Position numbers and translations under genes: made by a program. A stretch of DNA of 37,015 nt from an uncultured Oscillospiraceae bacterium (GTDB lineage Bacteria > Bacillota > Clostridia > Oscillospirales > Oscillospiraceae), in contig CALXCQ010000163.1 of the NCBI GenBank assembly GCA_944386835.1, positions 1-37,015 on the forward strand. Reading direction: 5' to 3'. Below are positions 24,055-32,319 of the stretch, in pieces; position 1 is the first letter of the stretch, and the number at the start of each line of letters is the position of its first letter. The notes under the pieces are model-generated. The model searched no databases. It was not told the DNA's origin and worked only from the letters and a program-made list of their open reading frames with translations.

Positions 24055-24612
24055 ATGAAACTCATGATTGCTTCCGATCTGCATGGCTCTGCCTTTTATT
24101 GTGAAGCCCTGCTGAAAGCTTACCATCAGGAGCAGCCGGACAGGCTCTTGTTCCTGGGAGACATTTTATATCACGGACCACGCAACGATCTACCCAAAGA
24201 ATACAACCCCAAACAGGTTATCCCCCTGCTCAATGATATTCGAGACCGGCTCCTTTGCGTACGGGGAAACTGTGACTGCGATGTGGACCAGATGGTACTG
24301 GAATTTCCCATACTGGCCGAATCCTGCCTTCTTTATACCGGTTCCCGTGCAATTTTTGCCACGCACGGCCATATTTATGGCCCGGATCATCCGCCGCTTA
24401 TGCAACCTGGAGACATTTTGCTGTGTGGGCACACCCATGTACCAGCCTGTACTAAAATTGGCAAATTCTGGTATCTGAACCCCGGTTCCGTATCGATACC
24501 AAAAGAAAACAGCCCCCACAGTTACTTGCTCTTGGAAGATGATACTTTTACCTGGAAGGATTTGTCCGGCCAAGTCTATCAGGTTCGGTCTCTGGCAGAA
24601 CTCACCGTTTAA
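24055..24612 (+). CDS. YfcE-like metallophosphodiesterase
   Basis: A 185-residue phosphodiesterase of the YfcE/MJ0936 type, which hydrolyses small phosphodiesters with Mn2+. All five metal motifs are visible: ASDLHGS, LGDILYHGPRN, RGNCD, ATHGHIYG and GHTHVPA, followed by NPGSVSIPKE. The ATG at 24055 with AGAGGA upstream gives the family length; the frame is open further upstream (from 23686), where it is only a shadow of the FmdE-like gene. It is followed by the promoter of glnA. Confidence 0.92.
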   Translation: MKLMIASDLHGSAFYCEALLKAYHQEQPDRLLFLGDILYHGPRNDLPKEYNPKQVIPLLNDIRDRLLCVRGNCDCDVDQMVLEFPILAESCLLYTGSRAIFATHGHIYGPDHPPLMQPGDILLCGHTHVPACTKIGKFWYLNPGSVSIPKENSPHSYLLLEDDTFTWKDLSGQVYQVRSLAELTV

Positions 24613-24650
24613 ACATCTGTTTTGGGATTCCCGGAAAAAACTCCTTACCC

Positions 24651-24679
24651 TTGACAACCTCCTCTGTCGGGCTTATAAT
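24651..24679 (+). promoter_or_regulatory. glnA promoter
   Basis: TTGACA (24651-24656) and TATAAT (24674-24679), both perfect, 17-base spacer. Start expected near 24686, about 100 bases before the glnA ATG. Confidence 0.92.
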
Positions 24680-24697
24680 GCATTCCGTATTGTGAGT

Positions 24698-24764
24698 TGA
24701 GCAATGGCGTTCACTGCACATAAGGGGATTCGTGCCCCTTACCGGCAGTGAACGCTTAATTTTT
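24698..24764 (+). promoter_or_regulatory. glnA leader terminator with competing ANTAR-type antiterminator hairpin
   Basis: Terminator: GCGTTCACTGC (24707-24717) pairs with GCAGTGAACGC (24745-24755), with an inner stem TAAGGGG/CCCCTTA, followed by TTAATTTTT. Competing hairpin: TGAGC (24698-24702) with GTTCA (24709-24713) around a six-base loop, AATGGC, with A at loop position 1 and G at position 4. This is the known preference of ANTAR proteins. The two structures share bases 24707-24713 and cannot coexist. The second hairpin that ANTAR targets usually have upstream is not evident. Confidence 0.7.
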
Positions 24765-24784
24765 GGAATAAGGGAGTCAAAAAT

Positions 24785-25984
24785 ATGTATTCCTATGACG
24801 ACGTATTGACTTATATCCAGGAGGAAGATATCAAATTTATTCGTCTGGCCTTCTGTGATATTTTCGGCAAAGAGAAAAATATCGCCATTACGCCGGATGA
24901 ATTGCCCCGGGCGTTTTCCAATGGCATCAGTTTTGATGCCTCCGCCATACGCGGGTTTGGCAATGCGGTAAAATCCGATTTGTTTCTTCATCCCGACCCC
25001 AACACGCTGGTGATTCTTCCCTGGCATCCTGCCCACGGCCGGGTTGTCAGAATGTACTGTGACATTCGCTACCCGGACGGCCGTCCCTTTGAGCGGGACT
25101 GCCGCTTTCTTTTGAAACAGGCTGTCTGTCGCGCCCGGGACATGGGTATTTCCTGCAACATTGGAGCAGAGTTCGAATTTTACCTGTTTCAGCTGGATGC
25201 CAACGGACAGCCCACCAAGATCCCCTATGATCAGGCCGGATATATGGACATCTATCCGGAAGACCGTGGAGAGACGGTTCGCCGGGAGATCTGCTTCTCC
25301 CTTATGGATATGGGCATTCATCCAGAGGCTTCCCACCATGAAGAAGGTCCCAGTCAGCACGAAATTGATTTCCAATATGCCGATGCCCTGACAGCTGCCG
25401 ATCAGGCAACTACCTTTAAATCCGTGGTGAAAGCCATTGCCATGCGCAATGGGTTGTATGCGGATTTTTCCCCCAAACCCCTTGCCGATAAAAGTGGCAA
25501 TGGACTGCATGTCAATTTGTCACTGGTCAGCCAGGACAACGAAGACTATGCCCCCTCCTTTATAGCAGGGATTCTGGATCATATTCGGGAAATCAGTTTG
25601 TTCTGTAATCCCACTACAGACTCCTACCAACGGTTGGGAGAAAAGAAAGCCCCACGCTATGTAACCTGGTCCCGGGAAAACCGTTCTCAACTGATCCGCA
25701 TTCCGGCAGCCAGTGGTAAATATCAACGGATTGAGCTGCGCTCCCCGGACCCAACTGCCAATCCTTATCTGGCTTTCGCCCTGATCCTGCATGCCGGTTT
25801 AGACGGGCTGGATCGTCAGCTGCTTCCTCCCGCGCCCACGGATGAAAATTTATTTACTGCTGACAAATCCCTGACCCGAACGTTAAAGACCCTGCCCGCC
25901 ACTTATGAAGAGGCATACCAGTTGGCGCAAGCCAGCACCTTTGTCCGTAAGGTTTTGCCCGAAGGATTTATCCAACTGTATTAA
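24785..25984 (+). CDS. glnA: glutamine synthetase, short type I-like form
   Basis: Makes glutamine from glutamate, ammonia and ATP. At 399 residues it is about 40 shorter than usual GlnA. N-terminal FCDIFGKEKNIAI and FDASAIRGFG are in place, as are the metal and substrate residues: GAEFEFYLF, EGPSQHEIDFQYAD, GNGLHVNLSL, SRENRSQLIRIP and RIELRSPDPTANPYLAFA. The C-terminal region normally containing a regulatory helix is trimmed, and I see no adenylylation tyrosine motif (NLYDLPPEE). AAGGGAG lies eight bases upstream of the ATG. The gene is preceded by an attenuator and followed by the ANTAR regulator, which suggests local nitrogen control. Confidence 0.93.
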   Translation: MYSYDDVLTYIQEEDIKFIRLAFCDIFGKEKNIAITPDELPRAFSNGISFDASAIRGFGNAVKSDLFLHPDPNTLVILPWHPAHGRVVRMYCDIRYPDGRPFERDCRFLLKQAVCRARDMGISCNIGAEFEFYLFQLDANGQPTKIPYDQAGYMDIYPEDRGETVRREICFSLMDMGIHPEASHHEEGPSQHEIDFQYADALTAADQATTFKSVVKAIAMRNGLYADFSPKPLADKSGNGLHVNLSLVSQDNEDYAPSFIAGILDHIREISLFCNPTTDSYQRLGEKKAPRYVTWSRENRSQLIRIPAASGKYQRIELRSPDPTANPYLAFALILHAGLDGLDRQLLPPAPTDENLFTADKSLTRTLKTLPATYEEAYQLAQASTFVRKVLPEGFIQLY

Positions 25985-26016
25985 GTGTAAACCATGTTTT
26001 CGCTGGAAAGGGAGTG

Positions 26017-26631
26017 ATGACCATCTCTACACAGAAGACGCCTCTGAGTGTTTTACTCGTCTCCGGGCCCGGTCTTTCTGTCGACCGGGTTGCACAGATC
26101 CTTGGTCCTTCTCAATATACCCCTGTTCATCTGTGCCTTTCCGCTACGGAAGCAAGAAGGCTCCTTCTGACCTGGACACCGGATTTGCTTCTTATCAATG
26201 CCCCTTTGCCAGATGAAAACGGTATCCAGCTGGCTCAGGATTTGGCCCAAAGGTATCCCTGCGGCATTTTACTCCTGGTCAAAGCCGGTGTATATGAACA
26301 AGCTTCTTACTGTGTAGAGGACAGTGGCGTGCTGACCCTGCCGAAGCCAGTTTCCCGGCAGGCCCTGTACCAGGCAGTAAAACTACTGAGCGCCACCCGC
26401 TGGAAATTGAAGGCCCTGGAAAACCAGGCTGCCACTTTGCAGAGTAAAATGGAAGAAATTCAGGTTATCAACCGCGCCAAATTTCTGCTGGTGGAGAGAC
26501 AAAATATGACGGAGTCAGAAGCGCACCGGTACCTGGAAAAGAAGGCCATGGACACCTGTCAGAAACGGCGTGTGGTCGCCCAGGCGGTGATTGCAGCCTA
26601 TGAAGGCAAAGATAAGGAGAAAGGACTATGA
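26017..26631 (+). CDS. ANTAR-domain antiterminator with pseudo-receiver (NitR-like)
   Basis: A 204-residue RNA-binding regulator. The first 120 residues are receiver-like, but the phosphoacceptor position reads [12 protein letters not shown] with Asn in place of Asp, and the acidic pair after strand 1 is absent (SVLLVSGPG); the conserved Lys remains in LPKP. Phosphorylation is therefore unlikely. After a helical linker ([20 protein letters not shown]) comes the ANTAR domain: [20 protein letters not shown] and [20 protein letters not shown]. The position directly after glnA is that of clostridial NitR. Its likely target is the glnA leader. I prefer the ATG at 26017 over the GTG at 26014. It overlaps pyrG by four bases (ATGA). 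Confidence 0.88.
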   Translation: MTISTQKTPLSVLLVSGPGLSVDRVAQILGPSQYTPVHLCLSATEARRLLLTWTPDLLLINAPLPDENGIQLAQDLAQRYPCGILLLVKAGVYEQASYCVEDSGVLTLPKPVSRQALYQAVKLLSATRWKLKALENQAATLQSKMEEIQVINRAKFLLVERQNMTESEAHRYLEKKAMDTCQKRRVVAQAVIAAYEGKDKEKGL

Positions 26632-28244
26632 CAAAATTTATTTTTGTAACCGGCGGCGTTGTATCCGGCCTGGGAAAAGGAATTACGGCAGCCTCTCTGG
26701 GCCGGCTTCTAAAGGACCGCGGGCTGAAAGTTGCCGCGCAAAAACTGGACCCCTATATCAATGTAGACCCCGGTACCATGAGTCCCTACCAGCATGGAGA
26801 AGTCTATGTAACGGAAGACGGAGCAGAAACAGATCTGGACCTGGGGCATTATGAGCGGTTTATTGACGAAGACCTGAACCAGTACTCTAATCTGACCACA
26901 GGAAAGGTCTACTGGAATGTGCTGAACCAGGAGCGGCGTGGGGAATATTTGGGCGAAACGGTACAAGTGATCCCCCACATCACCAACGAGATTAAAAAGT
27001 TCATTTACGCTGTGGGAAAAAAGACCCAGGCAGATGTGGTCATCACCGAAATCGGCGGTACCACCGGTGATATAGAAAGTCAACCTTTTCTGGAGGCAAT
27101 CCGGCAGGTAAGCCTGGAAGTCGGTCGCGAAAACGCCCTGTTTATCCATGTCACTCTGGTTCCTTATCTGCGGGGAAGTGAGGAACACAAGTCCAAACCC
27201 ACACAACACTCCGTCAAGGAACTGCAGGGCATGGGGATCCGCCCCGATATCATTGTTTTGCGGTGCGATGAGCCGCTGGAGCCCGCAATCTTCCAGAAAA
27301 TTGCACTGTTTTGCAATGTAAAGCCGGACTGTGTGCTGGAAAATATCACCCTCCCGGTGCTCTATGAAGCACCTTTGATGTTGGAACGGCAAAACTTCTC
27401 CCAGTTGGTCTGCCGGGAGTTGGGCCTGACACCTCCACCAGCCGATCTAAAACAATGGCAGGAGTTGGTCGGGAAAATAAAGAATCTGCAACATACCGTC
27501 CACATTGGCCTGGTGGGAAAATATGTACGGCTTCACGATGCCTATTTATCGGTAGCCGAAGCCCTGCGCCATGCAGGCTATGCTTATGAAACCAATATTG
27601 ACATCCATTGGATTGACAGTGAGGAGATCCTCCCCCATACCGTTTCCCAGCTGCTGGGCAATCTGGACGGGATCCTTGTCCCCGGCGGATTTGGCAGCCG
27701 GGGCGTAGAGGGAATGATTTTGACTGCCCAGTATGCCAGAGAACACAACGTACCCTACCTGGGAATCTGTCTTGGCATGCAGGTCTCGGTCATCGAATTT
27801 GCCCGCAATGTATGCGGCTTTTCCGACGCCAATTCCGGAGAGTTTGACCCTAACTCTACCCACAAAGTGATTGATTTTCTCCCCGATCAGAGTGAAGCAG
27901 TCTCGAAAGGCGGTACTTTGCGTTTAGGAGCCTATCCCTGTAAAGTTCAAAAGGGCAGCACCCTATACGGCTGTTATGGGAAAGACCTGGTCTATGAGCG
28001 TCACCGCCATCGGTATGAATTTCAAAACGCCTTTGGTTCTGCCTTCACACAGCACGGACTGTCTCTCAGTGGCACTTCTCCCAATGGCCAGATTGTAGAG
28101 GCCATAGAGCTGCCGGAGCTGGACTTCTTTGTAGGTGTCCAGTTCCACCCGGAATTTAAAAGCCGGCCCAACCGTCCCCATCCGCTGTTTTTGGGGCTGG
28201 TGGGTGCAGCCCTGCACGCCCAGGAACGAACAGCCCGTCGTTAG
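26628..28244 (+). CDS. pyrG: CTP synthase
   Basis: Converts UTP to CTP with ATP and glutamine. The 538-residue length is typical. The synthetase half shows [40 protein letters not shown] and [11 protein letters not shown]; the glutaminase half shows the nucleophile Cys in [15 protein letters not shown] and the His-Glu pair in [15 protein letters not shown]. The ATG lies in the ATGA that also contains the stop of the ANTAR gene, so the two are translationally coupled and pyrG probably shares the glnA transcript. This makes a glutamine-consuming step follow directly from a glutamine-making gene. Confidence 0.97.
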   Translation: MTKFIFVTGGVVSGLGKGITAASLGRLLKDRGLKVAAQKLDPYINVDPGTMSPYQHGEVYVTEDGAETDLDLGHYERFIDEDLNQYSNLTTGKVYWNVLNQERRGEYLGETVQVIPHITNEIKKFIYAVGKKTQADVVITEIGGTTGDIESQPFLEAIRQVSLEVGRENALFIHVTLVPYLRGSEEHKSKPTQHSVKELQGMGIRPDIIVLRCDEPLEPAIFQKIALFCNVKPDCVLENITLPVLYEAPLMLERQNFSQLVCRELGLTPPPADLKQWQELVGKIKNLQHTVHIGLVGKYVRLHDAYLSVAEALRHAGYAYETNIDIHWIDSEEILPHTVSQLLGNLDGILVPGGFGSRGVEGMILTAQYAREHNVPYLGICLGMQVSVIEFARNVCGFSDANSGEFDPNSTHKVIDFLPDQSEAVSKGGTLRLGAYPCKVQKGSTLYGCYGKDLVYERHRHRYEFQNAFGSAFTQHGLSLSGTSPNGQIVEAIELPELDFFVGVQFHPEFKSRPNRPHPLFLGLVGAALHAQERTARR

Positions 28245-29000
28245 AACGCCCAGGAGAAATTTTCAAAGGGCAGGATCCCTTTCCCCAATGAGAGAGCCTG
28301 CAGAAAAAACTGTTTCTGTGTAATGGCTTTTTCGGGCATTTGTCTGAGGTACCGGAGCTCCTTGGGCAGTAAATAAGCTCTCCAAAACACAATCCCTTTC
28401 CAACGAAAACCTACGGGGGACAAAGTCCCCCTCAGATAGGATACTTTTTAAAAACAATATCTCCCCTGTGAAAAATCCCGGGGGTTCCAGACGCCTTTTA
28501 GCGACTATCTGCGTTGGAAGGTCATATGCCGGGGAAGTGGGAACTCCCTGAAGTGCAAATTCACTGGCAGCCCCTCCCCCTTGCCCCATCATAAACGCCC
28601 GGACACCGGGAGATCTATCCATCCCAATAAATTTGGATGGCACCGTCTTCTCTGTGTCAGAGCTTATCAAAGGGGCCACCTCCTCTATGTCAGAGCTTGT
28701 CAAAGGAACCGCCTCCTCTGTGTCAGGGCTCGTCAGAAGGACCGCCTCCTCTGTGTCAGAGCTTGTCAAAGGAACCGCCTCCTCGGAGTCAAAACTTGTC
28801 AAAGGTAGCGGCTTTGTTGTAAGAACGGCTTCGGAAACAGGGAAAATCAAAGAGGAAAATTTATCATTTTTCCCTCTATCCTAAATTTCCCCCTAGGAAA
28901 TTGTAGACTTTCTGTGGTAAACTAATCAAGAAAATACCATCACAGAATTTGGCATATTCTCGCCGTCTCCCGGCGGCCTGGAAAGAAAGGAACATAGACT
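28245..29000. other. gene-free region between pyrG and purA
   Basis: About 755 bases. The 28647-28811 tandem repeat lies in it, and an AATTTCC/GGAAATT inverted repeat at 28884-28902. Frames open on both strands across the repeat are a by-product of the 33-base period. A CGCCG/CGGCG stem lies at about 28961-28976, close to the purA SD. I see no certain promoter pair, but a break of this size suggests purA-glmS has its own. Confidence 0.5.
28647..28811. repeat. 33-bp tandem repeat, five units
   Basis: Five back-to-back units of 33 bases (starts 28647, 28680, 28713, 28746, 28779). The consensus opens CTCCTCTGTGTCAGAGCTTG and closes TCAAAGGAACCGC. Units 2 and 4 differ at one base; units 1, 3 and 5 are more diverged. 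Because 33 is a multiple of three, the frames stay open: on the plus strand as SSVSELVKGTA, on the minus strand as PLTSSDTEEAV. Neither has a ribosome site I can point to. Confidence 0.9.
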
Positions 29001-30275
29001 ATGTTAACAGCAATTGTCGGAACCAACTGGGGTGACGAAGGAAAAGGACGTATGGTAGACCTCTTGTCTCAGGCCTATGACGTTGTTGTCCGTTATCAAG
29101 GCGGCAATAACGCCGGTCACACCGTAGTCAATGAAAGAGGAAAGTTTATTTTAAATCTGCTTCCTTCTGGTATTTTACGGGAAGAAACGGTCAATGTTAT
29201 GGGCCCTGGCATGGTCATTGACCTGGAACACCTCATGGGAGAAGTCTCCCGATTGCGGGAAGGCGGCATCACCATCAGTCCTGCAAATCTGAAAATCAGT
29301 GATCGGGCCACCATCTGTATGCCGTACCATAAACTGCTGGATATTCTGGAAGAAGAGCGGCTGGGCGACAAAAAATTCGGCTCCACCCGCCGGGGTATCT
29401 CTCCGGTCTATGCCGACAAATATATGAAGAAAACTCTGCGGATGGGAGATTTGCGTCACTGGGATGCCCTGGAAGAACGGTTACAGGACCTGGTGGAATG
29501 GAAAAACCTGACGGTAGAAAAAGGATACGGCCACGCTCCCATACAGTCCCAAGCGCTTTTGCAGTGGCTGCAAACTTATGGACTGCCTTTCCTGGATTAC
29601 GTTTGTGACACCACAGAATACCTGACCCAGGCAGAGGCGCAGGGCCGCAGAATTCTGTTTGAAGCCCAATTGGGAGCCCTGCGGGATATTGACTTTGGTA
29701 TCTATCCCTACACTTCCGCTTCTTCCACCATTGCGGCATACGCCCCCATTGGTTCCGGTATTCCCCAGTGTAAGTTGGACAATGTGATAGGAATTATGAA
29801 AGCCTATTCCAGCTGTGTGGGCGAAGGCCCCTTTACCTGTGAATTTTTCGGCCAGGAGGCCGATCAGCTGCGACAGGCCGGCGGCGAGTATGGGGCAGCC
29901 ACCGGACGGCCCCGCCGGGTCGGCGGCTTTGATGTGGTGGCTTCCCGCTATGGCGTACAAATGCAGGGTTGCACCAGTCTGGCCCTGACCAAACTGGATG
30001 TTCTGTCCTACCTGGACAAAATTCCTGTATGTGTGGCCTATGAAGTAGACGGTCAGACCGTCACCCACTTCCCGCAAGGAGTGGAACTGGCAAAGGCAAA
30101 ACCGGTTTATGAATATCTGCCTGGCTTTGGCTGTGATATTTCCCACTGCAAATCTGCTGAAGAAATGCCTCAGGCCGCTATGAATTACATCCGCTATCTG
30201 GAATCGGCGGTAGGCTGCCCCATTGAATATGTGTCTGTGGGGCCGGAACGTGATCAGTATTTTAAACTCTTTTAA
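29001..30275 (+). CDS. purA: adenylosuccinate synthetase
   Basis: Joins IMP and aspartate with GTP to adenylosuccinate, the first step towards AMP. 424 residues, full length. Landmarks: GTNWGDEGKGRMVDLL (catalytic Asp and the P-loop-like GDEGKG), GGNNAGHTVV (catalytic His), KFGSTRRGISPVYADK, FEAQLGALRDIDFGIYPYTS, GRPRRVGGFDVVASRYGVQ and LTKLDVL (guanine recognition). SD AAAGGA lies nine bases before the ATG. It is 20 bases upstream of glmS with no terminator between, so the two form an operon. Confidence 0.97.
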   Translation: MLTAIVGTNWGDEGKGRMVDLLSQAYDVVVRYQGGNNAGHTVVNERGKFILNLLPSGILREETVNVMGPGMVIDLEHLMGEVSRLREGGITISPANLKISDRATICMPYHKLLDILEEERLGDKKFGSTRRGISPVYADKYMKKTLRMGDLRHWDALEERLQDLVEWKNLTVEKGYGHAPIQSQALLQWLQTYGLPFLDYVCDTTEYLTQAEAQGRRILFEAQLGALRDIDFGIYPYTSASSTIAAYAPIGSGIPQCKLDNVIGIMKAYSSCVGEGPFTCEFFGQEADQLRQAGGEYGAATGRPRRVGGFDVVASRYGVQMQGCTSLALTKLDVLSYLDKIPVCVAYEVDGQTVTHFPQGVELAKAKPVYEYLPGFGCDISHCKSAEEMPQAAMNYIRYLESAVGCPIEYVSVGPERDQYFKLF

Positions 30276-30295
30276 AGGAAAAAGGAGACAAATCT

Positions 30296-32122
30296 ATGTG
30301 TGGAATTGTCGGTTTTACAGGTAAACAGGAAGCCGCGCCGCTACTGTTGGACGGACTGAAAAAACTGGAATACCGGGGCTACGATTCTGCGGGAGTTGCG
30401 GTCGTGGGTCAAAATGGTATCCAGATGATTAAAACTTCCGGCATGATCCAAAACCTCTGTGAGAAAACCCAAAACGGCAGCTTGTTGCAGGGATTCGCTG
30501 GAATTGGTCATACGCGCTGGGCCACCCACGGCGCTCCTACAGACGTCAATGCCCATCCCCATATGAGCAACGACGGGAAATTTGCCATTGTGCATAACGG
30601 CATTATTGAAAATTTTGCCCTCCTGCGGGAAGAACTGAAGCAAAAAGGATTTGTCTTCCTCAGTGAGACCGACACGGAGGTTATCGTCCATCTGCTCACC
30701 TTGTACTATCACGGCGATTTTAAAGAAGCCATGATGAAAACCGTAGCTCGTTTGGAGGGCAGTTATGCGATCGGCGCTGTGTGTGCCGACTGTCCGGACC
30801 GGATTTTTGCCGCCCGGCAGTTTAGTCCCCTGATTTTAGGTGTTGGCATTGGGGAAAACTACTTTGCCTCCGATGTGACGGCTCTGGTATCCCACACCAA
30901 AAATGTCATCTATCTGGAAGACGGCGAGCTGGCAGAATTGACCCCCGGCGATATTTACCTCTATAGCAGCACCGGAAAGCCCATCCACCGGGAGCCCACC
31001 CGGATTCTCTGGGATATGGAGGCTGCGGAAAAGGGTGGTTATGAGCACTTTATGCTCAAGGAGATCATGGAGCAACCGCGCGCCCTTAAAGCCACCATTG
31101 AGCCCCGGATTCAAAATAACCGGGTTGTGCTGGAAGAACTGGAGATTGCAGAGGAAACGCTCAAGTCTGTCAACCGGATTCTCATTACCGCCTGTGGATC
31201 GGCCTACTATGCAGGGCAGGCGGGAAAATATGTACTGGAAGCTCTGACTCATATCCCTGTTACGACAGAGTTGGCCAGCGAGCTGCGCTATAGCAATCCC
31301 ATCGTTGACGAGCACACGCTGCTCATCGTCCTCTCCCAGTCCGGAGAGACCGCCGATACCATATCTGCGCTAAAAGAAGTCAAAGCCCGCGGTGCAAAAG
31401 TTTTGGCCATTGTCAACGTGGTAGGCAGCACCATTGCCAAGCTGGCCGACAGCGTTATTTACACCTGGGCGGGGCCGGAAATTGCCGTGGCCACTACCAA
31501 AGGATACACCACCCAGGTTTCCGTCCTCTATCTGTTTGCCGTCTACTGCGCCCAGATTTTGCAAACGGCCACCCCCCAGGAGCTGGATCAGATGATTCAG
31601 CAAATTTTACTGATTCCCCAGATGATTCAGCGGGCCATTGATCTCAATCCCCAAATTCCCTATCTGGCCAAACGGTATCACCACAACCAGTCTCTGTTCT
31701 TTATCGGCCGCAATGTGGATTATGCAGTGGCAATGGAAGGTTCCCTGAAACTAAAGGAAATCTCGTATCTCCACTCGGAGGCCTATGCTGCCGGTGAGCT
31801 AAAACACGGTACCATAGCGCTCATTGATAAAGACCGCTTAGTGGTGGCTCTGGCCTGCCAGGAGCAGCTGTTCGACAAAATGATGAGCAATATTAAAGAG
31901 GTCAAAGCCCGGGGTGCCAAGGTTTTGGGCGTAGTCCCGGAGGATATGCGGCAAATTTTGGCGGAAGCGGACGACGTACTTTTCGTACCCAAACTTTCCC
32001 CCATGTTTGGTGTCCCAGCGGAAATTGTGCCTTTGCAGCTGTTTGCCTATTATGTAGCCAAAGAAAACGGCTGCTCCATTGACAAACCCAGGAATCTTGC
32101 CAAATCTGTTACCGTAGAATAA
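30296..32122 (+). CDS. glmS: glutamine--fructose-6-phosphate aminotransferase (isomerizing)
   Basis: Makes glucosamine-6-phosphate, the entry to peptidoglycan amino sugars. 608 residues. After Met1 the catalytic Cys opens CGIVGFTGKQEAAPLLLDGL, and the glutaminase domain shows GIGHTRWATHGAPTDVNAHP, HNGIIENF and LEGSYAIG. Two SIS domains follow, with ITACGSAYYAGQAGKYVLE, LSQSGETADTISALKEVKAR and SYLHSEAYAAGELKHGTIAL. The end DKPRNLAKSVTVE is the usual isomerase tail. AGGAG lies eight bases upstream of the ATG. The 20-base gap from purA leaves no room for a glmS ribozyme, so that widespread Firmicutes control is absent here. Confidence 0.97.
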   Translation: MCGIVGFTGKQEAAPLLLDGLKKLEYRGYDSAGVAVVGQNGIQMIKTSGMIQNLCEKTQNGSLLQGFAGIGHTRWATHGAPTDVNAHPHMSNDGKFAIVHNGIIENFALLREELKQKGFVFLSETDTEVIVHLLTLYYHGDFKEAMMKTVARLEGSYAIGAVCADCPDRIFAARQFSPLILGVGIGENYFASDVTALVSHTKNVIYLEDGELAELTPGDIYLYSSTGKPIHREPTRILWDMEAAEKGGYEHFMLKEIMEQPRALKATIEPRIQNNRVVLEELEIAEETLKSVNRILITACGSAYYAGQAGKYVLEALTHIPVTTELASELRYSNPIVDEHTLLIVLSQSGETADTISALKEVKARGAKVLAIVNVVGSTIAKLADSVIYTWAGPEIAVATTKGYTTQVSVLYLFAVYCAQILQTATPQELDQMIQQILLIPQMIQRAIDLNPQIPYLAKRYHHNQSLFFIGRNVDYAVAMEGSLKLKEISYLHSEAYAAGELKHGTIALIDKDRLVVALACQEQLFDKMMSNIKEVKARGAKVLGVVPEDMRQILAEADDVLFVPKLSPMFGVPAEIVPLQLFAYYVAKENGCSIDKPRNLAKSVTVE

Positions 32123-32132
32123 CCCGAACGGA

Positions 32133-32161
32133 ACCGGGCAGGGCCATGGGCCTTGCCCGGT
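32133..32161 (+). terminator. terminator-like hairpin after glmS
   Basis: ACCGGGCA pairs with TGCCCGGT with an inner GGCC/GGCC, 11 bases past the stop. Only ATCTTAA follows, so the U-tract is poor. Confidence 0.5.
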
Positions 32162-32319
32162 ATCTTAAGGTGTGAACCTTCACCAGAACTACAGCCTGCC
32201 GTGCAAAGTACCGCCGTTGCTCCCGGAACAATCTGCTTTACGGAATCTTAATTTGACACGCGGGATACCGCTTGCTATCATAAAAACATCTTATTTTCCT
32301 CTGAAAAGGAGGCCTTCTT

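Noticed and set aside
28647-28811. CRISPR-like array
   Set aside because: Units are contiguous with no spacers, and no cas gene is present.
28263-28850. 195-codon open frame on the minus strand with PLTSSDTEEAV repeats
   Set aside because: It exists because a 33-bp repeat keeps all frames in step; no ribosome site, and the non-repeat part has no protein-like pattern. Kept as a repeat only.
30276-30295. glmS ribozyme
   Set aside because: Only 20 bases separate purA from glmS, and no ribozyme core is seen there.
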